Assembly (NCBI GenBank): GCA_022496205.1
Contig: WTXD01000073.1
Span: forward strand, 1 to 64,000
DNA: 64,000 nucleotides
From: Gloeopeniophorella convolvens
Lineage: Eukaryota > Basidiomycota > Agaricomycetes > Russulales
Reading direction: 5' to 3'
Shown: piece by piece, positions 10,696 to 22,581 of the stretch
Numbering within the stretch: position 1 is the first letter of the stretch
Layout of the letters: each line of letters opens with the position of its first letter
Program-made: the position numbers and the translations under genes
Notes under the pieces: model-generated
Told to the model about the DNA's origin: nothing
Databases searched by the model: none
Seen by the model: only the letters and a program-made list of their open reading frames with translations

Positions 10696-13600
10696 CGTGA
10701 GGGAATGCATATGACGCACAAACCCTTCCACAACAGCCTCCGACGATGCGGCGACGATATCGGTGTACATTTTTGAACCTGGGCTTGGAGTCTGGCGAAC
10801 AGAATATCCCATGACGCAAGTCGGAACGGACAAGGAGGTGGGCAGGAGGCGGAAGGGTCTACGTGTGCAAGGCCCAGGGGGAGGCATGCATCTACTTCGG
10901 TGCCATGCACCCGTAAGAGCCGTAAGAAGCAAATCAGAGGTCTTCTGTGAGCTTCGACCAACGGCCGCGGTCAAGCTTGATGACCGTGCTGGCGCCGACC
11001 GGCACACGTGATGACGCCACTGTAGAACAGTGACTCCGGCACGCCGATCCATGGACAGTCGTCTATGGACCTGGGGTGCAGACTCCAGCGCCTCGGGAAC
11101 ATACCACGGATACCTGAAGCGCCATCGGGGTAGTTTTTTCGATGATAGTGAGACCCGGTCCGTATTCCGCAATCGAGCAAACTGGGCAATGAAGTCCTTC
11201 ATCCTGGAACCGGAGAGGCGGTGAGGATCCCGATCTGTTCAGATAAAGGAAAAGACGTACCGAGTACCGCCGAGCATCATAGAGCCCGGAAGCCTACTAG
11301 CGAACCATGGAAGCATGCGCACTGCATTGACATTGCGTCCTGTTTGACAATCGGCGACCAGGGATTATTCTGGTCGAAGTAAATTCCGGAGTGCTCACTC
11401 CGCTATACGATCTGTTACCCATGTGAATGACTTGTCTACAGACCAACGCAGTTCGAACAAACAAACAGACAGACGCGCTTGTCTACACGCTGTGCACCAG
11501 CTTCTTGCACGGAAGTTGAGATGGAGCGCCGGGGGACGGTGTCTCAACCTATGCCTGTGTCTAATCACAACAGGCCGTATGTCGTGCCTCCGGCTCGGGA
11601 GCCACAAGAACCGCCCATTCGAGGTTACGAGACCGGCGGCAATTTAGGCGCCAGTTGTCCCGCTCAAGAAGTGACAGTGAAACAAACAGAGCTGATTAAC
11701 CAGATGACGGAGATGAGTATGTTAAGTGGAAGAATATAGATATAGGGGTTCCCAGAACGCACCTCACCGGCACACTGGACAATAATCATAAGTATAGCTT
11801 ACGACGAGAGCGAACAACGATGACAGCACATCGCGCATGAAGACAGTCTCATCTTCGGCGCGTTTCGTCACTGAAGAGCCAAACCCAATGTGATTCTGGA
11901 AAAGACCCACATAGAGTGAGTTAGCCAAGCCAGAGGACGAAGCAGCCAAGTAAAGCAGCTGAACACCCGATTGGCAGGTGCGCTCCAAGACCTTATGGCC
12001 ATACTGCCGAGACATGGCCCACTTACACCATCCGTGAGTGAGGCTGTTCAGAAGAGTTTGCCAAGTGAGCAAGGATGCCGTGGGCTTGGGGTAAAGTAGC
12101 TTAAAACTTACCAGTGCGTCCCCCCGTACGACACCGCGTTTCCCGGAGTTGACGCTGCTCCCCTTCCAGAATCATTCAAATGAAAGTGGCAGCTTTGAGC
12201 TTGGTCTCGGGTTTGAATGGCCGCACTGTCGGTAGTTTGACGTTGTATCCTTGTCATCAACTGCCTCGGATTGTAGATTGTCATTGATTCTACGTGAGAT
12301 GTTGATCAAGCTAAGAAATGTATGCTCGGAATTTCAGGGCGGCTTGTATACCCAACGCGCCTCGTGACACGTGAGCTGAAAAGCGTGCGATCGCGATGAG
12401 GCCTCTCGCGCTCATGGGGTGGCAAATATGCCCTCCCTGATGCGGCGCCATGGCAAATGAGTCCAACTTGAAGGCGACCCGTTCCCGGTTGCGTCCGGAG
12501 CCACAGCGGCGGCAGCCGGCCGGTGTCGGTCTCAGTCCGCGATCACGTGGACTCGGACGCGGGGCCGTCTGATGATCAGATCAGATTGGTCCCAATACGA
12601 ACCACCATCGTCGTGACCATGCATGTGAATATGTTCAAGGTGAAATTTGCTTGGAATCTGCTATTGGTCCAGCTCTTAATCCTAGCTCCATCCATATAAA
12701 GCTGCGAAGCGGGCTCCTTATCGAAAGGGGAGACGAACCGTTCCAACGCGCGGCTACTCTTAATAGCTTGGTCCAAAATCTGACGGAGACGTCTATGCTG
12801 ACGGCGCTCGACCTCTCTGTTACCTGAAACATTATCCCTGTTCAAGCTGTGATACGTCTCCTTACGATGAAGAAAGAGCCGGATTTCATTTACGCTGACG
12901 ACATCCGGATCCATTAGGCTTTGTGCTGGGTACGGGCCTCGTTCGCATGAGTCAGCCTGCATGCACATGGGGCGCTGCTTCGACGCAGATTCCACCTACT
13001 TATGCTAGCTCACCCTAACTCTGCATTCCGTCAGCACTCCTAGGCTTCTCGGGACAAAGATGATGCTAGGTCAAGTAGCGCCATCGAAGGCTTAATTGTG
13101 TCCAAGACGCCGGCAACCCCGAGAAGATTCAGACTTCCATTCTACGAGAACTCCTCCTGCGGCATAAAAGCATCCTTTCTGCCGCTGCCGATGATACATG
13201 AACTGTTTTCTTTGCGCAAAGATGTGGCCTCATCGTTGCCTTGAGCTGTCTGGAGAACCCTTCTTCATCCCGGATTTTCCATTCCAATTCTACCCGACCC
13301 GAAACAAGTCGTTCTTTGGTTCGAAGTTTAGAATAATAACCAAGGACACTGCTGCCTGATTCGATTGTATTCGCGCGCGCCTTGGAGCGTATGACCCTCA
13401 GTCGGATCCTCACATCTCCGTCGTTGCTTTTCCTGCCGATCCGTGTTCCTCCTTGGTCTTGTGCGGCTCACGAGCATGGGCTTAGCTGCCGGTATTGTGG
13501 CCTCTGACGACGCACCTTTGCACGTGGAACCAATGGCGAGACGTCTCTGCTAAAAGTTCTTCTGGTCCAACAGCACTCACCCCGTCCGCTCCCGTGGCTG

Positions 13601-14132
13601 CGTTATGCGCTTACCGTGGCACAGCTCTTCTAGGATTTGCAAGACGTCAGCAATTCCGTCCTGCGTAACATATGATGTACCAGTGAATTCGTCAATCACC
13701 TGTCGGGGGCCTTGCTCAAGGCTCGGGTCAAAGTAAGATGCATCTGAGCGTAGCCCGTGGAGCCAGCGCGCCAACATTGCCCCACCAGCGGCAAAAAGGG
13801 TCGCTGCAGGGACACCGCTGACCGCCCGGCGCAGTCAGCATCATGCCCAGCAACATGCCCGTTTAAACAAACGCTCTGCACATGCCAGCGTGCCGAGGCC
13901 TAGCTCGCGATGAGCCGCCTCGGGGAGCGTTCGCTCGTCGCCCAGGCTGCCCTCCCCATTAGCACCCTAGAATTTTCGCACTTTACTCTGAGTGCCCATC
14001 GCCTTTGCTGAGGTACTAAGTACTCATAACTAAGCCAGTCGAATGCGACCCCGCAATTAAGTGAGTGTATATCAGCGAACCGCCCAACACCCCATGCATA
14101 CAACAAAGAACTCTGACCGTTCCTAATTTTGG
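10696..14132. other. Intergenic 3.4 kb, possible decayed coding remnants
   Basis: No gene can be supported. Minus-strand frames at 12576-12995, 13129-13413 and 13577-13777 follow one another and could be exons of a degraded gene. They show no recognised motif, and the joins I tried need very short introns or mixed phases. The rest shows nothing. Confidence 0.3.
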
Positions 14133-15048
14133 CTACAGCTGCGCCATGGCGCCCTCCGTGCGCTCGCGGTACTCGACCAGCTGCTCGACGCTGATCATCA
14201 CCAGCCCGAATCTGTCTGCAAACGCCCGACAGTCATCCCGCCGCATCATGCTCCCTGTCTCGTCATCGTTCACCAGCTCGCACAGTAGGCCCGCCCGTGG
14301 CAGCCCCGCTAGCGTGCACAGGTCCACAGCTGCCTCTGTGTGCCCTCGCCGCATCAAGATGCCGCCCGGTCGCGCGCGCAGGGGAACCATGTGACCCGGG
14401 CGCGTGAAGTCGTGGGCGTGCACGCCTGACGGCGCAGCGAGCGCGCGTGCGGTGAGCGCGCGGTCGTGCGCTGAGATGCCTGTCGACGTGCCTACGCATT
14501 GGAACATCAGCACTGAGGGTATGGAGGGATGATGGTCGTGCGCACCATGCTTGTAGTCGACCGTCACAGTGTAAGCAGTTCGGTGTCGCTCTTCATTTTG
14601 CGGCACCATCATCGGGATCGACAACGACTCCAAACGCTCTCCCGGCAGCGATATGCATATGTACCCACTGAGTTCAGGCCGCGTCAGTAAGTCCGGTGCG
14701 GAGTCATACGTGGGGAGCGCGGGGAAGCGGGGCGCACCTGCTGTGCTTGATCATCCAAGCCATCTGCTCTGTGGAGCAGGCAGCTGCGGGGATAATGACG
14801 TCGCCCTCGTTCTCGCGACCCTCGTCATCCATGACAACGACGAACTCGCCGCGCGCAACTGCGGCGATCGCGGCCTCCGTGGTATCAAATGCAAAGCTCG
14901 CACGGGTGGGCGGTGTACGCTCCTTCGGTGCGCGGCGCGGCGGGGATGCCAGCTCGACGGGCTCGGCAGTGGATCGCGTGTGCGCTGCGGCCGCTGGTTT
15001 TGCTGGCTCAGACACGTACTGTTGCGGAAGGAGGGCGACGGGGGCCAT
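14133..15048 (-). CDS. RIB3: 3,4-dihydroxy-2-butanone 4-phosphate synthase, copy 1
   Basis: Converts ribulose 5-phosphate to 3,4-dihydroxy-2-butanone 4-phosphate plus formate, supplying the four-carbon unit of riboflavin. Exons: 14738-15048, 14546-14667 and 14133-14491 (311, 122 and 359 nt), giving 263 residues. The acidic loop [10 protein letters not shown] lies near residues 74-83. It is followed by the [11 protein letters not shown] and [12 protein letters not shown] stretches, then [20 protein letters not shown] and [11 protein letters not shown], which form the metal and phosphate site in the bacterial RibB family. The yeast enzyme is about 208 residues, so about 50 N-terminal residues rich in Pro/Ala/Arg are extra. 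The start was chosen because MAPVALL is shared with copy 2, an inverted paralogue at 22.6-23.5 kb with the same exon sizes. Copies 1 and 2 differ at very few positions in the last exon. Confidence 0.95.
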
Positions 15049-16362
15049 GGAGGAGGGGTTTCGGGCAGTGGATGGGATGTCGGAGGCCGGAACTCTAAGC
15101 GTGAATGTAAATATGCTTGATGCACGTGATTCGTGCGCCGATGATACCGTAAGCAACACTCAGCAAGATGACAACGCCGGCTTACTTCATAGGCGAGCCT
15201 CTCGCCCCTTGCGTGAAACTTTGCCCGGCCGCGGGATGATGGAGAATGGTATTGAATGATGATATTGTATGCCCGAGGGGATGTGAGTGAGGTTCTCACA
15301 TGGTCATGGCTTTTCGGCGGAGGGGCGCGCGGAATCAATGCAGCGCGTGCTCGAGTACTGTAATAATAAGCCGGGAAGCATCAAGCACGCCTCACTACAC
15401 TGGAGTAGTAGGTAAGTTACTGAAGGAAGTTGCATATGCTAGCACAAACAACTCTGTAATAAGTCAGTCACAGGACCTGAAATTAGCTGTGCAGGCGAAT
15501 CGGGTAGCCCAGGCACACACTGCAGCCGACAAAGCGAATCCGGCAAGCCACAGCCCCTGTCGCAGATAGATCGGCAGTGACGCGGGCGCAACATGGGCGC
15601 TGCGAGCGGTACACTGAGTTGTGCCAAAACCCATGGGAAGGGTGTGACGTGCGTTAAAGGGATTGGGAACGCAGTGTACTGTAATTATGGCTACCGGATG
15701 GGGGAGGGTCTGATGGAGAGCGGATGTCAGAACCAAGGTCAGAACACAACGGTTGTCTTGTTCTAGTGTGCGATAGCAGCGAAGATTCTGCCTTAGCAGA
15801 TGCACAACGACGCCGTCGGACAAATAGGACAAGGCAGCTGGACAACGTTGAGACAGGTGACCCAGTGGTGACCCGGATGCGGTTGCGGTTGCTAGAGGGC
15901 ATGGGAAAGTCTACATTATGTAAGATTAGTGCCCCGTTGTGCGTCCTCGCCTCACTCTAGCTAGCACAGTAGCGGTGCAGGCAGCGTACGCAGAGAGCGA
16001 ACAGTTAGATCGTTGCATGGTCGTGCTTCGGGCGCGTTGTCATGACCGGAGAATCTAATGAGAGAATTGTTGTGCCGTACAGTGGCAGGTTGACACAGGG
16101 GAACAAGTGATGATGTGGATGTTGCCGGCGCGAAAAGCCGCCCGCCGAGCAGACGAGACGGCAAACGTTCGCTGAGCTGCTCGACGCCCACCGACGCTCC
16201 GTCGTCGGCCGCCTTTCCCTTCATTTATCCTCCACCTCATCTAGAACAACTATCACGAATACCACGACGTCGTGCTATATACCTCCCCGTCTCTCGTACG
16301 TTTCCTGGCGTGCGACCTCCTTTCATCTAACCGATCTTTTCGTTCAGGCGTCCGCAACCCTA
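15049..16362. other. Divergent promoter region between RIB3 copy 1 and the Zds1-like gene
   Basis: About 1.3 kb shared by two genes transcribed away from each other. ORFs here are short and unsupported. I see no clear TATA box, riboswitch-like fold or repeat. Confidence 0.4.
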
Positions 16363-18944
16363 ATGCAGCCCTCTCACGACGAGATCCAGCGCGAGGTCGA
16401 AAACTTACGCGACATCAAACGGCGCTCTACCTTACAAGGCGGTCCTGGCGCACTCATCCTCGACCCTGATCTGCCTACCCCAGGTGCCCAGGCGGCTGCC
16501 GCTCAGGCCAACACCTACTGGTCGCCCGGCGACGACTCTAGCAGCAGCGACTCCCACTCTCACGAAGATGCCTCGGGCTCTGATTCCGCCGAGGACGACC
16601 CCTTTCATCTCTTTTGGGTCCCCGCCAACATGCACCCAGAGATTGATCCCGCCCAGTTCCGCGCTTTCCTCAAGGAGCATGCTCGTGCCCCAGGCGAAGG
16701 TGGCCTTAGTCGCTCAGAAAGCCTGAGCAACGCGCCACTCGGGCGTAAAAAGTCCATGCTGAGCAGGCAGTATAGCCCATCGGAGAACGACGGCGTCGAA
16801 GAGGAACACGTCGTACCGCTCCGGAGGAACCGCTCAAGCCTATACGGCAGCTCAGGGCCTCAGCTCACTATCAAAGACCTGGAGAAGTTGGACGAGCTGG
16901 CGGAGGAGGCATCGCAGAGCCGGGACCCCTCAAAGCTGCGTAGCGTCTTACGTCGATCGCTCAGCATGAACATGTCGCCATCAGGTGCGTGACACTTCGT
17001 GCCTGCGGCGCGTCTGTGCTCACTAGCGCCCTTTTGTCCTCAGTTATTGATAACCTCGACCATGCAATGCCAGACCCAGGTGAAGACGCTGACGCCCCCA
17101 TTATCGTACCCCGTCCTGGCCAGATTCTCCGCCGCGCAGCCCGCACCAAGATTCGCAAGCCTGGGCAGACGGGCGAGGGCGCCCATCGCTTCAACGCCAC
17201 GCGACGAGGGGCCGGCGCAAAGCGTGACACACCTCCACCTATCCCTGACCCGCGCTCCTCGAGCGATTTCTCTGCCAGCGACGACCACAGCGACGGCGAG
17301 CTGCCGCGCCGACAGCGTGTGTTGAGCAACGAGAGCATCGACGGGGCACCGCGCCTCGTGCGTCCAGAGTCGTACAGCGCCGAGGCCTTCATCTTTGATG
17401 CATATACGCACGGAGACGCCGGCGAGGACGATATCAAGATTGTCTCACCCGAGTCGCACCTGCGGCGCTCTATTTCGCCACCGCCGCCCCCAGCGTCCAT
17501 AGAGGTGCCGGAACCCGTACCGCCATTACCTGTCATACCTGTGCCACTCGCCCAGCCTGCACCCGCATTGCCTCCGCTGCAGCACCCATTACCTCAGCGC
17601 GCCTCCTCTCTCGTCTCGTCTACACCCTCCGAGGCTCCTTCCCGCACACCCTCCCCTCCTTCCGCGATCCCGGCTGAACCAGTCTCGCATGCGCGGCCCG
17701 TGGCGCCTGATCCCCGGCCCTTGCAGACACCACCACCGCCCGTCGTCGCCCCGCCCATGCCTCCGACGCCATCGGACGCGCGCCGCGAAAAAGAGAAAGA
17801 AAAGGACAAAAAGGGACTGTTTAAGTGGGGCGGTGGCGGAGAGAAGAAAGGCAAGAAAGAGCGCGAGAAGGAGAAAGACGCAGGCTTCTTCGGATCACTG
17901 TTCGGGTCCAAGAAGAAGCAGGAGGAGAGCGCGCCGCCCGGGCTCACGCACGGGCACTCTGCGCGCGAGGCGGCGGTCGCGTTGCTCGGCGCGAGCAAGT
18001 CGTCGCGCGCGTACGCGCCACCGGCCTCGCCACAGCCGCTTGGCGTGAACAACTACTCGCGCTACCCGATCCACGTTGAACGCGCAATCTACCGCCTCTC
18101 CCACATCAAGCTCGCGAACCCACGGCGCGCACTCTATGAGCAGGTCCTCATCAGCAACCTCATGTTCTGGTACCTCGGCGTCATCAACAAGACGCAGCAG
18201 ATGCCACAGCAACCACAAGCGCAGCAGCCCGCGCAGGATGGCCAGGCGCAAGCGGTGCCGGTGGCGGGTGCGCCGGACAAGGACCAAGAGGAGAAGGACC
18301 ATGAGGAGCACGGGCGAGTAGACCCAGAGCAGGCCGAGCGCGAGGGCAAGGCCACCGCCCAACTACCAGCACAGCAGGCAGCTGCACAGCAACAACAGCA
18401 GGGCCGCCGCGGGAGTCTCACCAAGGCGCCACCCCCGAGCGCAGCGGGCGCACGACGCGCGGAACAGCCTGTGCGCGGCCCGCAGTACGATATGCAGCAC
18501 CGCGCGATGGAGCAGGAGTACGGCGCGGCGTTCGCGGGCGGCGTCCCCGCGCGCCCGATGTCCGCGCCCGTGCCCGTGCAGGCGCAAGCGCCCGCCGCCG
18601 TCCCGTCACCGCGCTCCGCGTCGCCACGCCGCTCGCGCTCGCCGCCGCCCCCGCAGAGCCCAGGCAGCCGGTACACGACGGTGCAGACAAAGCCGCCATC
18701 GGGCACCGCAGGGGTGGTAGCGCAACCTGACGGGCGCCCACCGGGGCGCTCAATGTCCGCGAGCGCGGCGCCTCTGCCGAGCGCGCGCGCACCGGGGCGC
18801 AAGGCTGTCAGCGCACATGCCGTGGCACCGGGCGGCACGCGGCGACCGCGGACGGCAGAGGGTGCGGGCGAGGAGGAGGATGTGCCGCTGGCGCTGTGGC
18901 AGCAGCAGCAACAGTTACTGCAGCAGCAACAGCGGCGGCGGTGA
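16363..18944 (+). CDS. ZDS1: Zds1/Zds2-family polarity and mitotic-exit regulator
   Basis: Yeast Zds proteins bind PP2A-Cdc55 and act in Cdc14 release, polarity and the morphogenesis checkpoint. Exons are 16363-16984 and 17044-18944, separated by a 59-nt intron with phase-1 joining, giving 840 residues. The identifying part is the Zds C-terminal domain around residues 540-592, containing NNYSRYPIHVERAIYRLSHI, then LANPRRALYEQVLISNLMFW. The N-terminal 200 residues include phospho-site-like Ser stretches and a short helix (TIKDLEKLDELAEEA). The middle is Pro-rich with two lysine-rich blocks. In yeast this domain is at the extreme C terminus; here about 250 more residues rich in Gln, Ala and Pro follow it. 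The extension stays open in the same frame to the stop at 18944. Family assignment rests on this domain; functional equivalence is inferred. Confidence 0.88.
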
Positions 18945-19420
18945 TGGTGACAATCCCGATGCTTGCGCGCAGGCGCCGTGCCGCGCGGACCCCGACGCTT
19001 TTATTTTTCTTTCACTCTCAGACGATGCTCTCTCACTTCTTCATGTTCGTTCTCCGATTTGATTCACCTTTGTGTATTGGGGCGGGCGGATGCGGACGCA
19101 CGCGCTTCGACAATGCATACCTCATAGCTACGATTTGACGGACATGGAACGGTCGTAATGATAGAATGCACATAACGTAAAACGTATCTGGCTATGTGAA
19201 GTACTTATGGATGCGAGGGTGCGAGAGTACAAGGAACAGTGTGGTGCGATGCGATGCGAGACAGGGAGGACAGGGTATACGGTTCGAATGCAGGCGGGTA
19301 TGTGGGGGAAGCGTCCATGCGCTGTCGGAGTCCATGATGCTACAAGCGGATTTTACGAGAAAACAGTAAAACAAACAGGCTGTTGACGAGTCACGACTGC
19401 GCTGCAGAGAAATGCCCAGA
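18945..19420. other. Intergenic region between convergent genes
   Basis: This joins the 3' ends of the Zds1-like gene (plus) and the small membrane protein gene (minus). Nothing is seen beyond presumed 3' untranslated sequence. Confidence 0.4.
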
Positions 19421-19912
19421 TCAGACAAGGCCCATGGGGAGAGGCGTGCTGCCGTGACGCGGGCTAATGTATGCTACTTTAGGGTATGCCAAGGGCGGCG
19501 CGTCGTCATCTTGATCATAGTCGTGGTCCTGTGGGAGATATGAATCATCTGTGCCGTGCGAGGCCTGGAAGTCTGCTTTTGCGTTTGAATAGGGCGATTT
19601 TTCGCCGTCGTGCGTTTCGCGCCAAGAGATAGTCCTGTCAGCCCAGCAGGTTCGGTTGCCTTGGCGGAACGGCGCCTTGCAAGAGTGCTGACGAAGGACA
19701 AGAATAATAATCTGCGGAATGAAAGTATTTTGAATGCACTGACGTGAGAAGCTCACGAGAAGACTTACAGTCAAAAGTATGCATGTTGCCACGACGCCGC
19801 AGCCGACGGACAGGACGATAGTCAAGGCATGCGGGGTTTGAGAGTCTTGCGAGACAAGAGGTGGGAAGGATTCAGTCGCAGGCAGCTCCTGGGTTAGATG
19901 ATCCGTCGCCAT
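19421..19912 (-). CDS. Small single-pass membrane protein, unrecognised
   Basis: Two exons, 19769-19912 and 19421-19711, joined in phase 0 over a 57-nt intron with a GTAAGT donor and CCGCAG acceptor, give 144 residues. The N-terminal 25-28 residues are polar. A strongly hydrophobic segment spans about residues 28-53 (from ALTIVLSV to IIILVL) and is created by the splice itself. The cytoplasmic-looking tail holds several Cys, an Asp-rich patch (DYDQDDD) and a C terminus ending PMGLV. I do not recognise the family. The open frame extends upstream to 20218 without a stop, so an earlier start or an upstream exon is possible. The ATG at 19912 is the last one before the hydrophobic segment. It is transcribed divergently from the F-box gene at 20579. 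Confidence 0.55.
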   Translation of the reverse strand: MATDHLTQELPATESFPPLVSQDSQTPHALTIVLSVGCGVVATCILLTVSLLVSFSRQCIQNTFIPQIIILVLRQHSCKAPFRQGNRTCWADRTISWRETHDGEKSPYSNAKADFQASHGTDDSYLPQDHDYDQDDDAPPLAYPKVAYISPRHGSTPLPMGLV

Positions 19913-20578
19913 TTCTGCCAAGATGAGTCTTTCCGGGAAAGTGGTGGTTCTGAACCAGACGGGATATTCCGAATCCCTGGGCTGTGTGTCCTTCGAGACT
20001 GATAGGTAGTGCTTGAGTCGCCCAGGGTTCAGTCCCGCACCACCAGGTCCAAGTCTTACCGCAGATACGACGAGGCTTCCGGGGTTTCGTGGGCGTAAGA
20101 GAGAAAAAAAATCGGACGATGCTTCTGACGCGTCCGACCCACCCAAATCGGGCCAGCGCGCTGCAGTCACGTGGACGATGCCAACAATGTTCACATTCAC
20201 ACACGTCGTCCATGTCATTCACGATGTCCAGGCGAAGGTCTGCACCGTGCAGCTGCAGGTTGCTAAACGTCAGCAGCCCTATTCTATGCGCACTTGACAA
20301 GAACTTTTAGGAGAACCAGGCGGGCGAGGCAATACGCTAGAGGTGGCCAAAAGTGAATTCTCTCATGGTCTTCGGCCGGAACCGAGCAGCGGTTATGATT
20401 GGGTCTCGATTGGCTCCGCCTTGTGCTCAGCTCCACGTCGTCTTCAAATTCTTTCTCGAGGTGTCTGCGTACGTTTACTCTACTCTGGTAGCGTTTCTTC
20501 GCAGAGAACTCAGCTTCCGATGTTTACAGGGGTGCCACCGAACCTCTGGCACTCAAACCTGATCGCCCCCCCCCCTCC
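19913..20578. other. Region between the membrane protein gene and the F-box gene
   Basis: Shared upstream region of two divergent genes. The minus-strand frame of the membrane protein stays open through about 20218, so part may be coding. A C-rich run of ten C's lies just before the F-box ATG. Confidence 0.4.
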
Positions 20579-22204
20579 ATGTCCACTCCGTCCGATACGT
20601 GCCGTGACCAGCTCGCGCGACCGAAACCAGACTCAACCGCGCCCGGTTACGGAGGCGTGAGCCACACCGTTCACACTCTTGGTCCTACACCGATATCGCA
20701 TCTTCCTGTGGAGCTCCTGAGGGCGATTTTCGTACATCTTCGCGCCGAGTTCCTTTCCGGTGACACAAAACACACGGACATTGCCATATCGCTGGTTCAT
20801 GTTTGCAGACATTGGCGTCATGTCGTGATGGACCTACCCCAATTTTGGAGGCTTATACCTCTCTGGAAGGGCAAGAACTGGGCCAACCTCGCCTTAGAGA
20901 GAGCCAAGCCGCTTACGATACAGCTGGTCGTCGACTCGCAGCTAGCGGGCAAGGTCTGGTACCAGAAGCTGTGCATACGTGCGCTTCACGAGATGGACCG
21001 CGTTCAAACCCTTCTATTTGGCAGCGGCACTGCGTTCTTCTCGACCACCACGCATTCCTTCATCCAAGACGCCATGGATGTACTCGGAAACTCGACCGCT
21101 CCGGCCCTGGAGCGGTTCGAGGCGGCATCTCTAATCGATCGAATGCCCGACACGATCTTCCAAGGCTGCCCTCCAGCGAACCTCCGCTCCATAACCCTGT
21201 ACGATTGTGCCCCTGGTCCAGAATCTCCACTCCTCCACCCCAATCTCGCTTGCCTCGACCTTCGAAAGTGCAGCGGAATTGTATCTCTGGGACTCCTTTG
21301 GAGTCTTCCCAACCTGACCACCCTCTGCCTCACACTGTCCTCCTCCGGCATCGCTGAAGCTGCCGAAAATCCGAAAATCAGGCCTATCGCGCTTCCAAAT
21401 CTGAAGCGTATTGTGCTCGTGGACAAGTGCAGCATCATCGCCAAGACTCTCCAACTCTTGAGGATACCCACCAATGCCACGCTTGACCTCACTCTCCTCG
21501 ACCGCGTCACGGACAACGTCACCACCTTCGTCGAAGAGATACGCCCTCTCATAGAAAGTCATATTTCCCTCGCCTCATCCGCCGGGATCAGCTTCCAAAC
21601 ACTTACCATCGATGCCTCTTCGAACGAGCGTGGTATTGGCTCTTACGGCTTCTCCCTGCGACCTGCGGAAGAATTGGACGACGATGCGCTCCCATCTTCA
21701 CCTCCACCTCAACAGAGCGTGCGTCTGCCAGAAGAGGTGCGCCTAATGTTTGCGCAGGTCGACCACCAGGCCTCCGTCGATCAGGCTCAGCGACTCGCAT
21801 TATCCTTGGGAGCGCTGCCCGCGCTGAACGAGGTACGGGAACTGCAAGTTCGCGGGAATACGATGCGCTTCCTCGAGGACTGGCATCGCGTGCACACGCT
21901 TCTGCCCAAGGTCAACCACATCCATGCCTGGGGTCTTTCGGCGCACGGTCTCGTCGCCACGGTTAACGACAGGTCGACGGATGATCCCGCCTTCCCACAT
22001 CTACGCGATGTCTGGATGGAAGATGTTACATTCCTCGACACCATCGAGAGCACCGGGATGGTCTTTTACAACGAGCTACGTGAAGGCTTGAAGAACAGGA
22101 TCGCTCTCCAACTGCCTGCCCGCTTGCACATCACGCGGTGCAAGGCGTTGCCGAGGCTGATCCAGCTCTTGCGGGCACACGTAGGCGAGGATATGGTGAT
22201 GTAG
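20579..22204 (+). CDS. F-box protein with leucine-rich C-terminal region
   Basis: A single uninterrupted frame of 541 residues. The F-box lies near residues 38-90: ISHLPVELLRAIFVHL, then the DIAISLVHVCRHWRHVVMDL stretch and PQFW, typical of Agaricomycete F-box proteins. Downstream, Leu-rich segments (NLACLDLRKCSGIVSLGLL, LPNLTTLCLTL and later ones) suggest degenerate leucine-rich repeats for substrate binding. Such proteins join SCF ubiquitin ligases through Skp1; the target is unknown. The ATG follows a C-rich leader and is the first in frame. The gene is intact, unlike the F-box fragment at 2.8-3.2 kb. It lies between the small membrane protein gene and RIB3 copy 2, with no sign of joint function. 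Confidence 0.87.
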   Translation: MSTPSDTCRDQLARPKPDSTAPGYGGVSHTVHTLGPTPISHLPVELLRAIFVHLRAEFLSGDTKHTDIAISLVHVCRHWRHVVMDLPQFWRLIPLWKGKNWANLALERAKPLTIQLVVDSQLAGKVWYQKLCIRALHEMDRVQTLLFGSGTAFFSTTTHSFIQDAMDVLGNSTAPALERFEAASLIDRMPDTIFQGCPPANLRSITLYDCAPGPESPLLHPNLACLDLRKCSGIVSLGLLWSLPNLTTLCLTLSSSGIAEAAENPKIRPIALPNLKRIVLVDKCSIIAKTLQLLRIPTNATLDLTLLDRVTDNVTTFVEEIRPLIESHISLASSAGISFQTLTIDASSNERGIGSYGFSLRPAEELDDDALPSSPPPQQSVRLPEEVRLMFAQVDHQASVDQAQRLALSLGALPALNEVRELQVRGNTMRFLEDWHRVHTLLPKVNHIHAWGLSAHGLVATVNDRSTDDPAFPHLRDVWMEDVTFLDTIESTGMVFYNELREGLKNRIALQLPARLHITRCKALPRLIQLLRAHVGEDMVM

Positions 22205-22581
22205 GTTGGGGTCGCTATACATACGTATTTCGATACCATGGGATTTTATAGGATATCGGACTCTTACGGCCGAAGTCTTGTAAGGTGAAGACCTTGTGAT
22301 GCCACGGTCGATTGCTTTACTGTATCGGCCACCGTGGATGGTGGTGGTTTTGTTCGTGTAACGTGTAGTTACGATCCAAGCCGATCAACTAATGCTATCA
22401 CTCGGTCAACACTCGCTGTTGCTGATTCGTCGTGCGATGCTTGCCCGAGGCGCATGATATGAAAAGAAGCACTTTGAGTCACGCACCTGCAGCGTTACGT
22501 TATGGAGATGATGTCAGTCATATGCATTCTCTGCAGCGGACTTTTCATCTTTCCTTCATCCACACCCAGAGCCAACGTTGC
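22205..22581. other. Intergenic, upstream of RIB3 copy 2
   Basis: 377 nt between the F-box stop and the RIB3 ATG. An in-frame upstream ATG exists at 22432, but the added 50 residues have no counterpart in copy 1, so this is taken as leader and promoter. Confidence 0.45.

Noticed and set aside
12576..13881. Series of minus-strand frames that might be a gene
   Set aside because: No domain recognised, and joining them needs introns near 30 nt or phase conflicts. Kept only as a possible remnant.
17594..18838. Long frames antisense to the Zds1-like gene
   Set aside because: Shadow frames of a GC-rich coding exon; the sense strand holds the conserved Zds domain.
20025..20050. GGGTTCAGTCCC resembling a tRNA T arm
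   Set aside because: No acceptor stem, D arm or anticodon arm in the right places.
22432..22581. Upstream in-frame start for RIB3 copy 2
   Set aside because: Copy 1 has no matching sequence upstream of MAPVALL, and the extra residues do not resemble a targeting peptide.
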